A stretch of 64,000 bases of DNA from Brachybacterium timonense (GCF_900258505.1 NZ_LT984895.1:2188479-2252478), one strand, 5' to 3'. Numbered from the stretch's first letter, positions 1-8,499 are shown. The notes: generated from the letters alone by a model not told the origin. Made by a program: numbers and translations.

Positions 1-2
1 TG

Positions 3-2375
3 ATGACTCAGTCCGTGTCTGCCGACGTGTCCGCATCCCTGCGCGGAGCGCAGCTCGTCGCCACCTCTCATGATCCTGAAGCGATCGAATCTCCGCCCGC
101 GGTCCAGGGCAGCACCGCCTCGTGGCCGCTGATGCAGAACATGACACAGCTGCGTGCGGGCGACGCCGAGACGTGGGTGCGCATCTCCTCCCTGCCGCCC
201 GAGGAAGCCTCTCCCACACCGCTGGTGAGTGGGCGCCATGCACGCGCCGACGGGGAACTGGTGATCGATGAGGACGCTGCCGAGGCGCTCAACGCCCGGG
301 TCGGCACACGACTCACCGCGCCCGCGACCGCGCCCGACATACCCGATCAGCCCCTGACGGTGGTCGGGATTGCACGGTCCCAGAGCGCCGCACTGATCTC
401 CTCGAACACCGGCAACGCGTACCTCACAACGCATTCCGCACCGCAGTTGCTGGGCGGTCCGATCGCGGACCACGCCTCGGGGTGGCTGTATGCCATTCCG
501 GAGGGCACCGACCTCGAGGAGCTCGCAGAGACCTCGAGTCATGACACCGTGGCTGTACGCACCATCCAGGCCGTGATCGACGATTCCACTGCCGACTCCG
601 GTCTCGATGCTCTGGCCATTGTCGTCGGTGCTTTCCTCGCTGTGGCACTTGTGACCGCTTCGGTGGTCATCGCCAACACGTTCTCCGTCACCGTCGCGCA
701 GCGCACGCGGGACCTCGCGCTGCTGCGCACCCTCGGCGCCACGGGACGGCAGGTGAGTGCCGTTGTGCTGCGGGAGTCGCTGCTCGTTGCCCTGGTGGGA
801 TCTTTCGCCGGTGTGCTGGGCGGGCATCTGCTGGTGCAGGCTGCCCTTGCGATCTCAGCCTCTGCTGGGTGGGTGGAACGCCTCGCGCCTGTGCCGGTGA
901 GCTGGGCTTCTGTGCTCGTTCCGCTCGTTGCCGGGGCCGTGATCACGGTGGCGGCGAGCCTGCTGCCGCTGCGGCGAGCCACCGAGGTTGCCCCGCTGGA
1001 GGCGTTGCGGCCCGTATCGACGCGCCATCGCTCGGGTGCGCGTCGGCAGTGGCGCACGGCACTGGGAACTATCGCGACGATCATCGGAGGTGCCGCGCTG
1101 ACGGGCGGTGTCGCCATGGGGCAGATGGAGGATCCCCCTATCGAGGCAGGCGCATCGGTGCTGCTTGCGATGGCCGGTGGGGCGCTCAGCATGATCGGTG
1201 TGCTCAGTCTGCTCGAGCTGGTCGTGCCACCGCTCGCGGGTGTCGGCGGACGTCTGCTCGCGGCGATCGGCCGCCACCCCGCACGTCTGGCGCGCGCGAA
1301 CACCCTGCGCGATCCCTCGCGCAGCGCTGCCACCGTGGCCGCCCTGGTGATCGGCACGACGTTGATGACGATGATGGCCGTCGGCGCGCGCACCGCCGAA
1401 GTGTCACTCACGCATGACCTGGCCGATCGCAAACCCATCGATCTCGTGGTGCGCTCCGAGAGCCTCACGGCTGAGAGCACTGACATCGTGGCAGGCGTCG
1501 AAGGTATCGCCCGTGCAGACGCTGTGCCTGAGGCGGAGCTCGAGCTCGGCGCCGATGACACGATGACCGTGCTTGGCCCGACGCCTGAACAGCTGCGCTC
1601 TCAGGCCGCACGCGGCGGACTCGCCGAGCAGCTGCGCGACGGTGTGCTGCTCACCGGCGCCGACCGTGCGGAGCGGTTCGGCGTGCGCGACGGCCAGCGC
1701 CTCACGGTGCCGACCGCCACCGGCGGAACGCGCGAGCTCACCGTGCACGTGGACGGAAATCTGGATCTCTCTTTGGTGACCCCCGAGGTGGCACAGGAGA
1801 TCGCAGGAGTAGGCGGCCGCACCGCGGTGCTCGCGAAGCTGAAGCCCTCTCTCGGATCAGCTGCATTCGCGACTCTGAGCGACGTACGCGAACAGCTCGC
1901 CGAGGCGGGGATCGCCGATGCCCAGGTGCAGGCTGAGGGGATCGAGCGCTCGAGCTACGGCCAGATCCTGCAGGTGCTGCTGAGCGTGACCATCGCACTG
2001 TTGGGCGTCGCAGTGCTGGTGGCGTTGGTGGGCGTGGCGAACACACTCAGCCTGAGCGTGGTCGAACGGACTGCTGAGAACGGTCTGCTGCGGGCGCTCG
2101 GCACGACCCGTGGTCAGATGCAGGCAATGCTCGGTTGGGAGGGGATTCTGTTGGGGCTGATCGGTGCCGGGATCGGCATCGTCCTGGGCTGCATCTACGG
2201 CCTGGCGGGGGTGGCCTCGGTGTTCGCTGGGCAGTTCCCGACGATCATCTCGATCCCGTGGGCGCAGCTGGCTGCTCTGCTGGTACTGACCATCGCGGCG
2301 GGCTGGCTGGCTTCCATGCTGCCGGGGCGCGCGGCATCACGGACAGCTCCGGCCGTCGCGGTCCGCGCGGACTGA
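3..2375 (+). CDS. FtsX/MacB-type ABC transporter permease (5' truncated)
   Basis: Membrane subunit of a MacB/LolE-like ABC transporter, which usually works with a separate ATPase to move lipids, peptides or lipoproteins across or out of the membrane. Two FtsX domains are visible. The first has membrane helices from about residue 203 and the cytoplasmic signature RTRDLALLRTLGATGRQ near 234-250. The second lies in the last 150 residues, with the signature ERTAENGLLRALGTTRGQM. Extracytoplasmic regions precede each. The visible protein starts inside the first extracytoplasmic domain, with no N-terminal helix, so the true start lies left of the window and the ATG at base 3 is probably internal. 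The partner ATPase is presumably upstream. The substrate cannot be told. Confidence 0.85.
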   Translation: MTQSVSADVSASLRGAQLVATSHDPEAIESPPAVQGSTASWPLMQNMTQLRAGDAETWVRISSLPPEEASPTPLVSGRHARADGELVIDEDAAEALNARVGTRLTAPATAPDIPDQPLTVVGIARSQSAALISSNTGNAYLTTHSAPQLLGGPIADHASGWLYAIPEGTDLEELAETSSHDTVAVRTIQAVIDDSTADSGLDALAIVVGAFLAVALVTASVVIANTFSVTVAQRTRDLALLRTLGATGRQVSAVVLRESLLVALVGSFAGVLGGHLLVQAALAISASAGWVERLAPVPVSWASVLVPLVAGAVITVAASLLPLRRATEVAPLEALRPVSTRHRSGARRQWRTALGTIATIIGGAALTGGVAMGQMEDPPIEAGASVLLAMAGGALSMIGVLSLLELVVPPLAGVGGRLLAAIGRHPARLARANTLRDPSRSAATVAALVIGTTLMTMMAVGARTAEVSLTHDLADRKPIDLVVRSESLTAESTDIVAGVEGIARADAVPEAELELGADDTMTVLGPTPEQLRSQAARGGLAEQLRDGVLLTGADRAERFGVRDGQRLTVPTATGGTRELTVHVDGNLDLSLVTPEVAQEIAGVGGRTAVLAKLKPSLGSAAFATLSDVREQLAEAGIADAQVQAEGIERSSYGQILQVLLSVTIALLGVAVLVALVGVANTLSLSVVERTAENGLLRALGTTRGQMQAMLGWEGILLGLIGAGIGIVLGCIYGLAGVASVFAGQFPTIISIPWAQLAALLVLTIAAGWLASMLPGRAASRTAPAVAVRAD

Positions 2376-2384
2376 TGCGTGGAC

Positions 2385-2430
2385 GCCGTGCACGGGCCGT
2401 GGTGGCCAGTCTGCCGGCACCGTGCACGGC
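2385..2430. terminator. Inverted repeat between convergent genes
   Basis: An 11-base perfect inverted repeat (GCCGTGCACGG at 2385-2395 and CCGTGCACGGC at 2420-2430, 24-base loop) fills the gap between two convergent genes. It could be a bidirectional terminator, although no T tract follows. Each arm also contains the palindrome CCGTGCACGG, so a double protein-binding site is possible. Confidence 0.45.
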
Positions 2431-2445
2431 CGACGGTTGCATGGG

Positions 2446-2865
2446 TCACTCGGCGCGTAGGGAGCGCTCGTGCTCGGCCTTCGAAAGCGTCGTCAGCATG
2501 ATGAACAGCGCGATCGACAGGCCCAAGGCGAGCGCTCCCTGCCAGTACATCGCTCCGCGCAGCATGCTGGCGCCCACCAGGGCCTGGAACATCTGCCAGG
2601 TGATCCCGAAGCCGATGCCGAATCGTCCGCCCCGGCGCAGAGAGTGTGCGGCCACTGCCACGGCGATGGTGAACAGCCCCAGGAAGACGGCGAGTCCGAG
2701 GCCGAAGCGTCCGGTCACCTCTCCAGCAACGGCCAGCGAGGCGCAGTAGACCGCGGCCGAGGCGAGCAGGAGAGCTTCCACGGCCAGGAGGATGACCGCC
2801 GTACGCCGACGGGGGCTCGAGTCCGGGGAGTCGGCGGCGGGGTCGGGGTTCTGTGCGGCGGGCAT
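2446..2865 (-). CDS. Small four-helix membrane protein, unknown function
   Basis: A 139-residue protein with a short Pro/Asp/Ser-rich N-terminus (MPAAQNPDPAADSPDSSPRR) and four predicted membrane helices, at roughly residues 24-48, 56-78, 85-105 and 112-130. I do not recognise a named family with certainty; small actinobacterial integral membrane proteins of this layout are common. The ATG at 2865 is preferred because a TACAGT -10-like box sits 7 bases upstream, fitting a leaderless transcript. A longer open frame to 3249 exists, but its extra residues are Arg-rich and without protein character. It faces the upstream permease convergently. Confidence 0.65.
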   Translation of the reverse strand: MPAAQNPDPAADSPDSSPRRRTAVILLAVEALLLASAAVYCASLAVAGEVTGRFGLGLAVFLGLFTIAVAVAAHSLRRGGRFGIGFGITWQMFQALVGASMLRGAMYWQGALALGLSIALFIMLTTLSKAEHERSLRAE

Positions 2866-2872
2866 GGGAAGC

Positions 2873-2878
2873 ACTGTA
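2873..2878 (-). promoter_or_regulatory. Candidate -10 box, leaderless start
   Basis: TACAGT on the minus strand (TANNNT) ends 7 bases before the ATG at 2865. No ribosome-binding site is visible, as expected for a leaderless actinobacterial mRNA. Confidence 0.4.
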
Positions 2879-3209
2879 GCTGTCGTCCTGAGCAGGAACC
2901 GGTGTCGCACTCGCGTGCAGAGGACACTGCGGCGACCCGCCGTCGACTCGGGGGCCGGGCCATCGCACCCTCGCGCGACGACGCCCCGTCGGGATCCTCG
3001 CGGCGGTAGCCGGCGGGCGACCTCTCCCGCGCACGCGATAACGCCTCTGAACCGGACAGATGCAAGAGGGCGGGCTGTGGGAAGTCCCACCCGTCTACGG
3101 CCTGCGGGCCCTTGTGGGGACTTCTGGCCCACCCGACAATGGATGACGAACCTTTTCGCCCGACGCTCCGTCGCGAGCGACTCACGGTGATCAGGGAAGC
3201 GACGTTGAC

Positions 3210-3226
3210 CGTCCGCCCGGCGGACG
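3210..3226. promoter_or_regulatory. Perfect 17-base palindrome upstream of whiB1
   Basis: CGTCCGCC-C-GGCGGACG, two 8-base arms around one base, about 58 bases before the whiB1 ATG. A TTGACC hexamer (3205-3210) abuts it. It could be an operator or a 5'-leader hairpin; the regulator is unknown. Confidence 0.45.
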
Positions 3227-3284
3227 ACCACCACCGCGCCGCGTCTCACGAGGCGGCGGGGTGTTCTGGAAAGTGAGAGTGACG

Positions 3285-3533
3285 ATGGACTGGCGCCACC
3301 GTGCTGAGTGCCTCAAGCATGACCCTGAACTGTTCTTCCCGATCGGGAACACAGGCCCGGCAGTCACGCAGATCCAAGAGGCCAAAGCCGTATGCCAGTC
3401 CTGCGAGGTCATGACGGCCTGCTTGAAGTTTGCGCTCGAGACCGGTCAGGACTCCGGTGTGTGGGGCGGGCTATCCGAGGACGAGCGCCGTTCACTCAAG
3501 CGCCGCAACGCCCGCGCGCGCCGCGCGAGCTGA
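3285..3533 (+). CDS. whiB1: WhiB1-type iron-sulfur transcription regulator
   Basis: An 82-residue Wbl protein. It starts MDWRHRAEC and carries the four Fe-S cysteines as C9, then CQSC and a C six residues later, followed by the GVWGG turn and a basic tail (RRSLKRRNARARRAS) for DNA contact. WhiB1 is an essential, NO-sensitive [4Fe-4S] regulator that binds the primary sigma factor. The ATG at 3285 is chosen over the in-frame GTG at 3261 because WhiB1 proteins begin MDWRH and a purine-rich GGAAAGTGAGAG lies just upstream. The convergent neighbour is a PdtaS kinase gene, as in M. tuberculosis (Rv3219/Rv3220c), which supports the subgroup call. Confidence 0.95.
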   Translation: MDWRHRAECLKHDPELFFPIGNTGPAVTQIQEAKAVCQSCEVMTACLKFALETGQDSGVWGGLSEDERRSLKRRNARARRAS

Positions 3534-3541
3534 TCCTGCGC

Positions 3542-5032
3542 TCAGACCACCAGCGGGTCCAAGTGGACCTCGACGGTGGCGCGCGTTCCGCCCTCGGGGC
3601 GCTCCGTCCACTCCAGTGTGCCGCCGAGCTGCCCCTGTACGAGGGTCAGCGCGATGCTCGTCCCGAGCCCACTGGGCTTGGCGCCGTGCATGCCGTCGCC
3701 ATCATCCTCGATATGGATGCGCAGCAGGGAGCCCGTGCGTTCCGACCGTACGGTGAGCGTGCCGCCATGCTCGGACAGCCCGTGTTCCACCGCATTGGTG
3801 GCAAGCTCCATCACGACGAGCGCAAGCGGGGTCGCCTCCTCGGCACGAACTGATCCAGCGCGGCCGACCTTCTCGGTGCGCACCACCACTTGCGCATCCT
3901 CCAGGTGAGGCCCGCCCTCGCGATGCACCGAGGCACTTGCGGCGTCGACAGCAAGACGCAGGCAGCGGTCGATCACTTCGTCGAAATGGACCGTCTCCTC
4001 AGCACCCTGTAGGAGCGACTCGTGCACGAGCGCGATCGTGGAAACCCGTCGCATCGCCTCATTGAGGGCGTCGCGCGCCTCGTCAGTGGTCATCCGACGC
4101 GCCTGCATCCGCAGCAGGGCTGCGACGGTCTGAAGGTTGTTCTTGACGCGATGGTGGACCTCACGGATTGTCGCGTCTTTCGTCATCAGTTCACGTTCGC
4201 GACGGCGCAGTTCGGTGACATCGCGGATCAGCACCACAGCGCCGATCCGCTCACCGCACTCCGTCAGCGGGACGGCGCGCAGCGACAGCGTGCCGCCACG
4301 GGCCTGCATATCCGACCGCCACGCCGCGCGCCCCATCAGCACCAGGGGCAGCGACTCATCAACCGGTGCACGTGTCTGCAACACCTCTGTGGACAGCTCA
4401 GCCAGGCTGTGCCCCGTCATGTCGCCGGCTACCCCGAAACGGTGAAAAGCCGACAGCGCATTCGGCGATGCCCACATGACCACGCCCGTGGCGTCAAGCT
4501 CAACCACCCCGTCACCCACGCGCGGAGCGCCGCGACGGGGCGGGATGGGCGCGCCCGCAATCGGGAAGGCGCCGTGTTCAATCATGAGCAGCAGGCGGTC
4601 CCCGAGCGCAGACTGACGCTTCTCACTGACCGACGCCTCGCGTTCTGGCACCGGCGCTTCAACGGCAAGCACCGCGAGGGTTCGACCGCGGTGACGCACG
4701 GGAACCAGACGGCAGGTGGCGTCTCGCCCCTCCCGCTGCACCGTCAGCGTCGATGCAGTCGCCTCCCGTTCCTCGAGCAGGGCGAGCAGCTGCGGGTTCT
4801 GCTGATCGGTGATCGTGATACCGACGGGATCCTCGTAGTACACGGTGGATCCCGTGGCAGGGCGGCAGTGAGCCAGAGCGTGCGCTTCACCGGCCCCGCC
4901 CACCCAGAGCACGAGGTCGCAGCGCAACAGGTCCGCCACCAGGTTCCAGTCCCCCACCAGGTGTTGGAGCCACTCCACGGACTTCTCGTCGAGGGCGGGA
5001 GTGCCGGGAGGGAACTTCGACAGGCTGAGCAT
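3542..5032 (-). CDS. pdtaS: PdtaS-type sensor histidine kinase
   Basis: A 496-residue soluble kinase. An N-terminal GAF-type domain covers about residues 1-140 and a PAS-type domain about 165-280. A HisKA_2 dimerisation domain follows with the phospho-acceptor motif EVHHRVKNNLQTVAALL near 295. The C-terminal ATPase domain has an N box (ELATNAVEHGL) and G boxes (DDGDGM, GLGTSIA). PdtaS autophosphorylates and passes phosphate to PdtaR, an ANTAR antitermination regulator; in mycobacteria it responds to NO and copper. No pdtaR is in the window. The start is supported by a TATCCT box 7 bases upstream; a GGAG also sits 3 bases before the ATG. It lies end to end with whiB1. Confidence 0.92.
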   Translation of the reverse strand: MLSLSKFPPGTPALDEKSVEWLQHLVGDWNLVADLLRCDLVLWVGGAGEAHALAHCRPATGSTVYYEDPVGITITDQQNPQLLALLEEREATASTLTVQREGRDATCRLVPVRHRGRTLAVLAVEAPVPEREASVSEKRQSALGDRLLLMIEHGAFPIAGAPIPPRRGAPRVGDGVVELDATGVVMWASPNALSAFHRFGVAGDMTGHSLAELSTEVLQTRAPVDESLPLVLMGRAAWRSDMQARGGTLSLRAVPLTECGERIGAVVLIRDVTELRRRERELMTKDATIREVHHRVKNNLQTVAALLRMQARRMTTDEARDALNEAMRRVSTIALVHESLLQGAEETVHFDEVIDRCLRLAVDAASASVHREGGPHLEDAQVVVRTEKVGRAGSVRAEEATPLALVVMELATNAVEHGLSEHGGTLTVRSERTGSLLRIHIEDDGDGMHGAKPSGLGTSIALTLVQGQLGGTLEWTERPEGGTRATVEVHLDPLVV

Positions 5033-5039
5033 GCACTCC

Positions 5040-5045
5040 AGGATA
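5040..5045 (-). promoter_or_regulatory. Candidate -10 box of pdtaS
   Basis: TATCCT on the minus strand, 7 bases before the ATG at 5032. The spacing fits transcription starting at or next to the start codon. Confidence 0.4.
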
Positions 5046-5174
5046 GAGTCGGCGCGCTGTGCACGACGAGTAGGGTGAAGCGTGGCGCCGTCGGCGCTCG
5101 AACTGCGCTGGAGGACGACACGAGGTGTTCACCGCCGGCGTGACACCCGTCGGACCACTTGCAGGGAGGCACGA

Positions 5175-5681
5175 ATGGACCTGGTCGAGGAGCTTGCGCT
5201 GCCGTTGGCGCCGCATGCCGTGATGCATATGTATGCGGATCCGCGGTATGCGCAGATCCGTGGTGATGCACTCGGTGCGCAGGACGTCCGCAGCGAGCAC
5301 GAGGGCGATCCCGAAGGATGTCTTGTTGTGACGACGACGCTCACCATGCCCACCGATCGTGTGCCGGACGTGGCACGGCCCTTCGTCGGCTCCTCGATCA
5401 CCGTGCGAGAGACTCAGCGATGGCTGGCCCCGGGCAGCGACGGGTCCCGCACCGGGACCATGCTGTTGGAGGTCGCCGGTACGCCGGCGCGTGTGACCGG
5501 GGATATGCGATTGGTTCCGGCTGGGCCAGATGCGTCGCGAATCCACATCGATGGGCAGCTCGTAGCGAACGTGCCGCTTGTCGGGCGGCGACTCGAGCGG
5601 GCAGCGATGCCGTACGTCTCGACGGTCATGCGCATGGAGGAGACGGCGGCACAGCGCTACCACGATCAGTCAGCGGACTGA
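5175..5681 (+). CDS. DUF2505-family protein
   Basis: A 168-residue soluble protein resembling the actinobacterial DUF2505 family, whose members look like START/SRPBCC-type ligand-binding folds: alternating strands with a closing C-terminal helix (GRRLERAAMPYVSTVMRMEE). Its function is unknown. The ATG at 5175 follows a strong GGGAGG site; an in-frame open stretch further upstream lacks one. It stands alone between divergent pdtaS and a convergent DUF6912 gene. Confidence 0.8.
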   Translation: MDLVEELALPLAPHAVMHMYADPRYAQIRGDALGAQDVRSEHEGDPEGCLVVTTTLTMPTDRVPDVARPFVGSSITVRETQRWLAPGSDGSRTGTMLLEVAGTPARVTGDMRLVPAGPDASRIHIDGQLVANVPLVGRRLERAAMPYVSTVMRMEETAAQRYHDQSAD

Positions 5682-5816
5682 TCAGACAGGGCCTGGCTGG
5701 CCGTGCCCACACCATCCGTCAGATTGGTGGCGTGTGCCCGTGCGGGTCCCGCATGGTCACGGGAGCGGCAGCGTCACGGCGAGCTGGCGTTGTCACCAGC
5801 ATCGGCGTCGGTGTCA

Positions 5817-5855
5817 CCGCCTCCTGCGGTGTCAGTCGCCGCCTCCTGCGGTGTC
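5817..5855. repeat. 17-base direct repeat at the end of the DUF6912 gene
   Basis: CCGCCTCCTGCGGTGTC occurs at 5817-5833 and 5839-5855, 22 bases apart. One copy encodes the last residues of the minus-strand gene and the other runs over and past its stop codon, which looks like a small tandem duplication. Confidence 0.6.
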
Positions 5856-6293
5856 GCATGTGCTGCCGTCAAGGAAGCGAAGTGCCCGAGCTGACTCGGA
5901 GAGGTCGAACCACAGCAGCGCGGGATCAGTGTCTGAGGCGTCGTTCTGCTGCGCCGTCAGCTCCGTGACATGCACGCTGACGAGCACCAGGTCCGTGTCC
6001 CGCGTGATACGCACGCCGTAGAGGCCGTCGGAGTCCTTCCCATCACCGAGATCGGCAGGAGCGGCATCTGCAGCGAGCACCGCTGCACGGCTGTGTGGTT
6101 CAGCCGCGCGCAGGGCGATGAAGGCAGCTTCCTGCTGAGCCTCGTACTCGAGGTCTTCTTCGTCGGCAGAGACGCTCTGGCGGGCTTGGGCTGTCACGGC
6201 GAAGGCCCGACGATCTGCGCCGACGGGCAGTCGGCGCGCTCCACGCCGGAGAGCGTCACGATCTGCGTCGGTGCACGGGAGGTAGATGCGCAT
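5832..6293 (-). CDS. DUF6912-family protein
   Basis: A 153-residue protein starting MRIYLPCTDADRDALRRGAR, the typical opening of the actinobacterial DUF6912 family. A C-terminal half (VRITRDTDLVLVSVHVTELT, then DPALLWFDLSE) matches the usual layout. Function is unknown. A GGATCGGAG ribosome-binding site precedes the ATG. It is the last gene of a minus-strand group with the CpaE-like and SAF-domain genes, 12 bases downstream of the former, so it is probably co-transcribed with them. The last residues (DTAGGGD) are part of a duplicated DNA segment. Confidence 0.75.
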   Translation of the reverse strand: MRIYLPCTDADRDALRRGARRLPVGADRRAFAVTAQARQSVSADEEDLEYEAQQEAAFIALRAAEPHSRAAVLAADAAPADLGDGKDSDGLYGVRITRDTDLVLVSVHVTELTAQQNDASDTDPALLWFDLSESARALRFLDGSTCDTAGGGD

Positions 6294-6305
6294 ACTCCGA
6301 TCCTC

Positions 6306-7631
6306 TCACCCCGCGGCACGCCGCCGGCGGCCCGGCGGTGCAGCGATCTGCACGCTGCGCCCACCGGCCATCTCCGGGCGGCCCACAGACCGATCGGGGC
6401 CCGACGGCTCGGTGTGCTCCACTGGCACACCGGCCTCCGGCACGTTGTCCTGCACCGGAATGACAGCCTCTGCGATACGGGCGAGCCCCCGGCGCAGCGG
6501 CGTCCTGGCGGCAGTCTCGATCAGCATGGCCCCTTCCCACAGGGCACGGCGGCACGTGGCGGAATCATCCGGCAACAGGTGCAGGGTCCTGACGGGCAGC
6601 CGTGTGGCGATCAGCTCGCGGATCCGGGCCGCATCCGCCGGGGGCCCGACGCGATTGACGATGACGTGCAGTTCTCGCGCGCTGATCTCCTGTAAACGGC
6701 TGCGCTGGCGGAGCAGCCGTGTGATGGACACCGGATCGGCGGCCACCACCACGATCAGAAGGTCGCAGGCTCCGATCGTCGTGATCGCAGCGGCGTTGCG
6801 CTGCGGTGCGAGCGTGTCGTAACTGAGGTCTTCGTCTTCCTCGAGCAGAGCGGCGATATCGATAATGCTCACATCCGCGACCTGACGCGCGATCTGGAGC
6901 ACGCCGCGCAACGACTCCTCCTGCACATGCGGCCAGCGCGACGGTGCGCCGATGCCGGGCAGAAGCCGCAGATGAGGACGGATCAGGTCCGTCAGGCCGC
7001 GCAGCACCTCGGCGTCCAGCGTGTCACGATCCCGGGCACGGCATGCTGCTGCGAGCCCCGGGCTCTCGTCGAGCACCCCGAGCATCTGTGCGAGCGCCGG
7101 ACCGCAGGTATCTGCGTCGATGAGCAGCGCCTCCCGGCCTGCGGCCGCGATCTCCGCAGCGAGGTTGAGCGCGATCGTGGTGCGGCCCGGCGCCCCCGTG
7201 GGGCCCCAGACGCCGACAAGACGGCCGCCATCGGCCAACGACGGTTCCGGTGTCGCGTGCTGGGCAACCGCCTCCCGAACACCCGACCGCTCCTGCACCG
7301 CGATGCTGACCGCCTCGACCAGGTCACCGATTGGGGCATCTGGGGTGAGAACATGTGTCAGCCCGAGGCTCGTGGTGGTGGTGTCTTCGCTCGAGCGCAG
7401 CCCCACAACAGCTGCTCCTGCAAGAAGATCGCTGATCCGGTCTCGCCCGAGTCCGCGCACATCCAGGTCGATCACGACAGCGTCAGCGCCGCCGGCTGCC
7501 ACCACGGCGAGGGTCTCGGCCAGGTCTGCGCAGCGGCGCACGATCCTCACGGTGGCGGGCGACATCTGCGCAAGGTCATGCACAATACGCACCTCGTCCC
7601 TGCCCGAGGCGCACAGCACCACATCGATCAT
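6306..7631 (-). CDS. CpaE-like MinD-family ATPase
   Basis: A 441-residue protein. Residues 1-125 look like the receiver-like domain of CpaE/TadZ proteins. From about 145 there is a SIMIBI-class ATPase domain with LLIDADTCGPALAQMLG (Walker A' region) and DVSIIDIAALL (Walker B-like). The P-loop reads GPTGAPGRTT: the usual deviant Walker A lysine is absent and the phosphate-binding lysine is arginine. CpaE localises pilus machinery in Caulobacter, but no CpaF, TadB/C or pilin gene is nearby. The start at 7631 overlaps the SAF gene stop by 4 bases (ATGA), indicating translational coupling. The role here is probably positional or regulatory rather than pilus-related, which is inference. Confidence 0.8.
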   Translation of the reverse strand: MIDVVLCASGRDEVRIVHDLAQMSPATVRIVRRCADLAETLAVVAAGGADAVVIDLDVRGLGRDRISDLLAGAAVVGLRSSEDTTTTSLGLTHVLTPDAPIGDLVEAVSIAVQERSGVREAVAQHATPEPSLADGGRLVGVWGPTGAPGRTTIALNLAAEIAAAGREALLIDADTCGPALAQMLGVLDESPGLAAACRARDRDTLDAEVLRGLTDLIRPHLRLLPGIGAPSRWPHVQEESLRGVLQIARQVADVSIIDIAALLEEDEDLSYDTLAPQRNAAAITTIGACDLLIVVVAADPVSITRLLRQRSRLQEISARELHVIVNRVGPPADAARIRELIATRLPVRTLHLLPDDSATCRRALWEGAMLIETAARTPLRRGLARIAEAVIPVQDNVPEAGVPVEHTEPSGPDRSVGRPEMAGGRSVQIAAPPGRRRRAAG

Positions 7632-8338
7632 GGCCTCACCCCGTCGGCGCCTGGAATCCCGATGACGTCGAGCCGCTCCCCCGCGGCGAGTGCTTCGAGC
7701 ACGGCGGCGAGGAACTCTTGCGGCACCAGCACCTCGACGCTCATCGCGCGCATACCCAATGAGGACCCTTCGTCGACGCGCCGTACCACTGCCTGCTCCA
7801 CCAGGAGTTCCGCCGTCGGCTCCTCGCCATCGGCACCCTCGCGGGTGCGCCACAGCTCGACGCTTCCGCCGGGGACAACGGATTCGGCAACGGCCGCATC
7901 GACCGCGATCACCAGTGGACGCAGTGAGACATCTGTGGGCTGTCCAATGGCTGAGACAGCGAGCAGCTCACCGGGGTGAACAGCCGAGACGGCAACGGCT
8001 CCCTCCGGGATCTGGTCGAGCGAGGTGACATAACCGGGGGCAGCATCCCCCAGACGCACATCCACCGTGGTCAGATCCTCGCGGGTGAGCACATCACCCG
8101 GCACGATCGCCTCTCGGGCGGCGAGGACAGTCACCGTCTGCGACAGGCGTGCGGCCAGCAGCGATCCCAACAGCACGCTGACGATCACGAGCAGGATCCC
8201 GATGGCCAGGCGGGGGTCGCGCCAGCGTGGGCGGCGCAGCCGCATCACAGGGGTCTCGGTGGCCACGGCATCCTCCAGAGCACTCGATCGGCCCCCACCC
8301 CGGGGGCTTGCTGGCGAGGCTACGTTCACTGGGGCCAT
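7628..8338 (-). CDS. SAF-domain membrane protein, CpaB-like
   Basis: A 236-residue protein with a cytoplasmic basic N-terminus, one membrane helix near residues 46-68 (LAIGILLVIVSVLLGSLLAA) and an extracytoplasmic SAF domain (VLAAREAIVPGDVLTREDLTT). SAF domains in CpaB/RcpC bind peptidoglycan or organise the pilus channel. It is coupled to the CpaE-like ATPase by a 4-base overlap and probably works with it. I place the start at the ATG at 8338, where a weak GGCGAG precedes; a GTG at 8377 is possible but has no ribosome-binding site. Confidence 0.75.
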   Translation of the reverse strand: MAPVNVASPASPRGGGRSSALEDAVATETPVMRLRRPRWRDPRLAIGILLVIVSVLLGSLLAARLSQTVTVLAAREAIVPGDVLTREDLTTVDVRLGDAAPGYVTSLDQIPEGAVAVSAVHPGELLAVSAIGQPTDVSLRPLVIAVDAAVAESVVPGGSVELWRTREGADGEEPTAELLVEQAVVRRVDEGSSLGMRAMSVEVLVPQEFLAAVLEALAAGERLDVIGIPGADGVRP

Positions 8339-8499
8339 GCTCGCCGCGGGATGGCGCGGATTGTGGACAACCAACACCGTGGGCGTGCACGGGCACGTAT
8401 GAGTCCACTGTCATCCACAGTCACGGGGAGGCCTCGGCCTCGCACCCGTGCATCTGACACACTGTCGCCGCGAACGATCTGACAGCCGGAGGGAGAGAG

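Larger units (their letters stand above)
2866..3284. other. Intergenic region upstream of whiB1
   Basis: About 420 bases between divergent genes. No convincing coding frame is seen. It holds the candidate promoter of the minus-strand membrane gene at its left end and the palindrome at 3210-3226 near whiB1. The M. tuberculosis whiB1 promoter is known to be controlled by the cAMP-binding regulator CRP; I could not find a clear CRP-type site here by eye. Confidence 0.5.

Noticed and set aside
3261-3533. GTG at 3261 as the whiB1 start
   Set aside because: WhiB1 proteins begin MDWRH, and the purine-rich site lies just before the ATG at 3285.
6306-8338. Part of a Tad/Flp pilus cluster
   Set aside because: No CpaF, TadB, TadC or prepilin genes flank the pair; their neighbours are conserved housekeeping genes.
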